Origin: Chthoniobacterales bacterium
GTDB taxonomy: Bacteria > Verrucomicrobiota > Verrucomicrobiia > Chthoniobacterales > UBA10450
Reading direction: 5' to 3'
Assembly (NCBI GenBank): GCA_035274845.1
Contig: DATENU010000020.1
Span: 124,001 to 188,000, forward strand
DNA length: 64,000 bases
The notes under the pieces: model-generated
Database searches by the model: none
What the model was told of the DNA's origin: nothing
What the model saw: the letters and a program-made list of their open reading frames with translations, nothing else
Part shown: positions 62,543-64,000 of the stretch, in pieces
Layout: the number at the start of each line of letters is the position of its first letter
Position numbering within the stretch: the stretch's first letter is position 1
Program-made: the position numbers and the translations under genes

Positions 62543-64000
62543 TCAGTTTCCCGCCATCGAGGGGACGGAATTGGTCCTGGCGAAGCGCTGCAGAATCAGG
62601 CGCGCGCTGTTCTCCGGAACATCGAAACGCATCTGGACATCGGTCCCCTGCACATCCACTTCCGGCGGTTGCACGTAAAAGAGCTGATCGGAATCCTGGA
62701 GACGAAGAAAACGCTGCGGCTCATTTCGGATTCGGGCGGCCAATTCAGTCGCCGCCTGCGCCGATTTTGCTTTTAGAATCAGGCGCGCCTTCACCGGGTT
62801 CTGCAGCGTCATGGAGAGGCCGAGAAGATCGACCCCCGCCAGCATCTCATCCTGGAAAACGAGCGGGAACATCTTCGACAGCTTTGTCGGTTCGTTCGAG
62901 ACGAGACGAAGCGCATTGCCTTCCTTCAACGACTGAAAGCGGTCGAAGAGGGGACCAGTGATTTTCAAGTCGGGATCGATTCCCAAACGGACCCGGGCCA
63001 GCGACGCCACTTCGCGTTCGGTTCCCACCGCCAGCGTTTTCGGTCCCACGCGGGCCAGGGCAAAATCCGGATGCAACCACATCGGTAGCCCGGTGATCGT
63101 GCGACGCTCGAACGATTTGTCCTTCTCGATGGAACTAATGACGCGGGAAACATCGCCGCGAGCCTCGACCAAGACATATTCACGCGTCGATCCGTTGTCG
63201 CTCGTGGACATGGCTCGCGTGACCCGGACGGCATCGCGCGGCAGGTTCAGGACCGGGGTGCGCTGGGCGTCGGCCAGGAGACCAGCCCAGACACTTTGCC
63301 ATTCCGTGCTCTGGTCTTTGCGCCAGCGTCTCGGCAAATCGTCCCGTTCGAGTTGTTCGAGGTTCACGGACAAAATCGCTTCCGTTCCTAGAGGAAGCCA
63401 TTCGCGCTTCTGCGGTGATTGGAAGACAAGGACGAGAATGATGGCGACCAGCACCACCACGGACAGGCCGGCGAAATAAAATTTCCGCAGCTCCTGTTTG
63501 TCGATCTGGCTGGAAAGAACCGCGAGCTCCGCGGTGTGCTGAGAATGACGATCGACCGCCGCGCGGTGCTTTTGCACTTCCGCCAGCAAATGGGGCGCGT
63601 TGGGCGGCGCGATTCCCTGCGAAGCAAGATGCCGCCCGATGTTCAGGTAGGCGGGATTTTTCTTCTCCTCGACGGTTTCATGAAGACCGCGCGCCTCTTT
63701 CAACGCATCCTGCTGGGCGCGGCTGCTTTCATTCAGGACCCGGTCTCGCGCTTCAAATTCCTCGCGCACCCGCGCGATGTTTTTGTCCATCGCCGCCAAC
63801 GCCCCGTCCTGCTCGGCCAGTTTTTCCCGGGCGATCCGGCAGGCTTCCGCGCTTCCCATCCGCGCGCGGGTAACTTCCGCCTTTTCTTCGGGCAACCGGA
63901 CCCGGCGCGCGCTGATCGAGGCCATTTGCGCGTCGAGGTCGTCGGGAGGAGGCGTCTGGGCCTGTAATTCGGCCAGCTTTTTCAACAGGTCCCGGTCCGC
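62543..64000 (-). CDS. Coiled-coil membrane protein, 5' end beyond the window
   Basis: At least 485 residues; the frame is still open at the window edge and the first possible start inside (TTG 63985) is unconvincing. A long coiled coil (about 1-165) is followed by one membrane helix (about 172-192, V-V-V-L-V-A-I-I-L-V-L-V-F) and a periplasmic alpha/beta domain of about 290 residues with L-G-T-E-A-I-L-S-V-N-L-E-Q-L and several repeats of V-x-V-G-T-E-R-E. I do not recognise the family. It is 21 bp upstream of the dipeptidase gene. Confidence 0.6.
   Translation of the reverse strand, partial: ADRDLLKKLAELQAQTPPPDDLDAQMASISARRVRLPEEKAEVTRARMGSAEACRIAREKLAEQDGALAAMDKNIARVREEFEARDRVLNESSRAQQDALKEARGLHETVEEKKNPAYLNIGRHLASQGIAPPNAPHLLAEVQKHRAAVDRHSQHTAELAVLSSQIDKQELRKFYFAGLSVVVLVAIILVLVFQSPQKREWLPLGTEAILSVNLEQLERDDLPRRWRKDQSTEWQSVWAGLLADAQRTPVLNLPRDAVRVTRAMSTSDNGSTREYVLVEARGDVSRVISSIEKDKSFERRTITGLPMWLHPDFALARVGPKTLAVGTEREVASLARVRLGIDPDLKITGPLFDRFQSLKEGNALRLVSNEPTKLSKMFPLVFQDEMLAGVDLLGLSMTLQNPVKARLILKAKSAQAATELAARIRNEPQRFLRLQDSDQLFYVQPPEVDVQGTDVQMRFDVPENSARLILQRFARTNSVPSMAGN

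Overview
The window looks like a chromosomal piece of a GC-rich (roughly 60 %) Gram-negative bacterium, most likely a member of the Verrucomicrobiota. That placement is inferred from the style of the proteins, the aerotolerance (Bat) operon, pseudopilins with Ala rather than Gly before the cleavage site, and many short intergenic palindromes; no rRNA is present to confirm it. Almost every base is accounted for by ordinary chromosomal genes, with no phage, plasmid or CRISPR locus.

Layout. 0-2.5 kb: start of murI (cut by the window edge), a periplasmic amidase and a beta-propeller protein, all on the minus strand. 2.7-6.0 kb: valS, whose reading frame contains a whole REP-associated tyrosine transposase (RAYT) element of 711 bp (237 codons) and, further on, a second 59-bp REP pair, both read through in frame. 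6.0-8.9 kb: a methyltransferase and cstA. 8.9-21.5 kb: a long minus-strand run, moxR / DUF58 / DUF4381-like / batA / batB-batC fusion / batD / batE / a 470-aa conserved protein / pilM-N-O-P. 21.6-24.8 kb: a two-gene plus-strand pair, a membrane protein and a TPR protein built from nine 46-residue repeats. 24.9-27.6 kb: der, pgsA and a PfpI-family protein. 27.6-30.5 kb: an envelope cluster with an amidase lacking a signal peptide. 30.7-33.2 kb: tRNA-Leu(UAA) and small genes. 33.2-38.4 kb: gyrA and gyrB. 38.7-41.5 kb: psd, pssA, a sugar nucleotidyltransferase and a DoxX protein. 41.5-48.4 kb: a large BNR-repeat exported protein, a PilT-type ATPase, and an FTR1 iron permease / outer membrane protein / cytochrome c set. 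48.8-57.8 kb: a type II secretion locus, with gspH-I-J-K-L-M on the plus strand facing gspF, an unknown exported gene and three tandem gspG copies on the minus strand. 58-64 kb: a TonB-domain protein, a DNA glycosylase, mnmA, cutA, a VanX-type dipeptidase and a coiled-coil membrane protein cut by the edge.

The most unusual feature is valS. The RAYT element has a REP inverted repeat at each end, keeps its HUH and tyrosine motifs, has no stop codon, and sits exactly in frame in the loop of valyl-tRNA synthetase where some family members carry a zinc knuckle. If the annotation holds, an essential tRNA synthetase is translated with a transposase domain inside it. Other points of interest are the tandem triplication of gspG with hitchhiking gene tails and a conserved hairpin leader, the near-identical TPR array, and at least seven unrelated palindromic repeat families, some of which supply codons to essential genes (valS, der, perhaps mnmA) or a ribosome binding site (batB).
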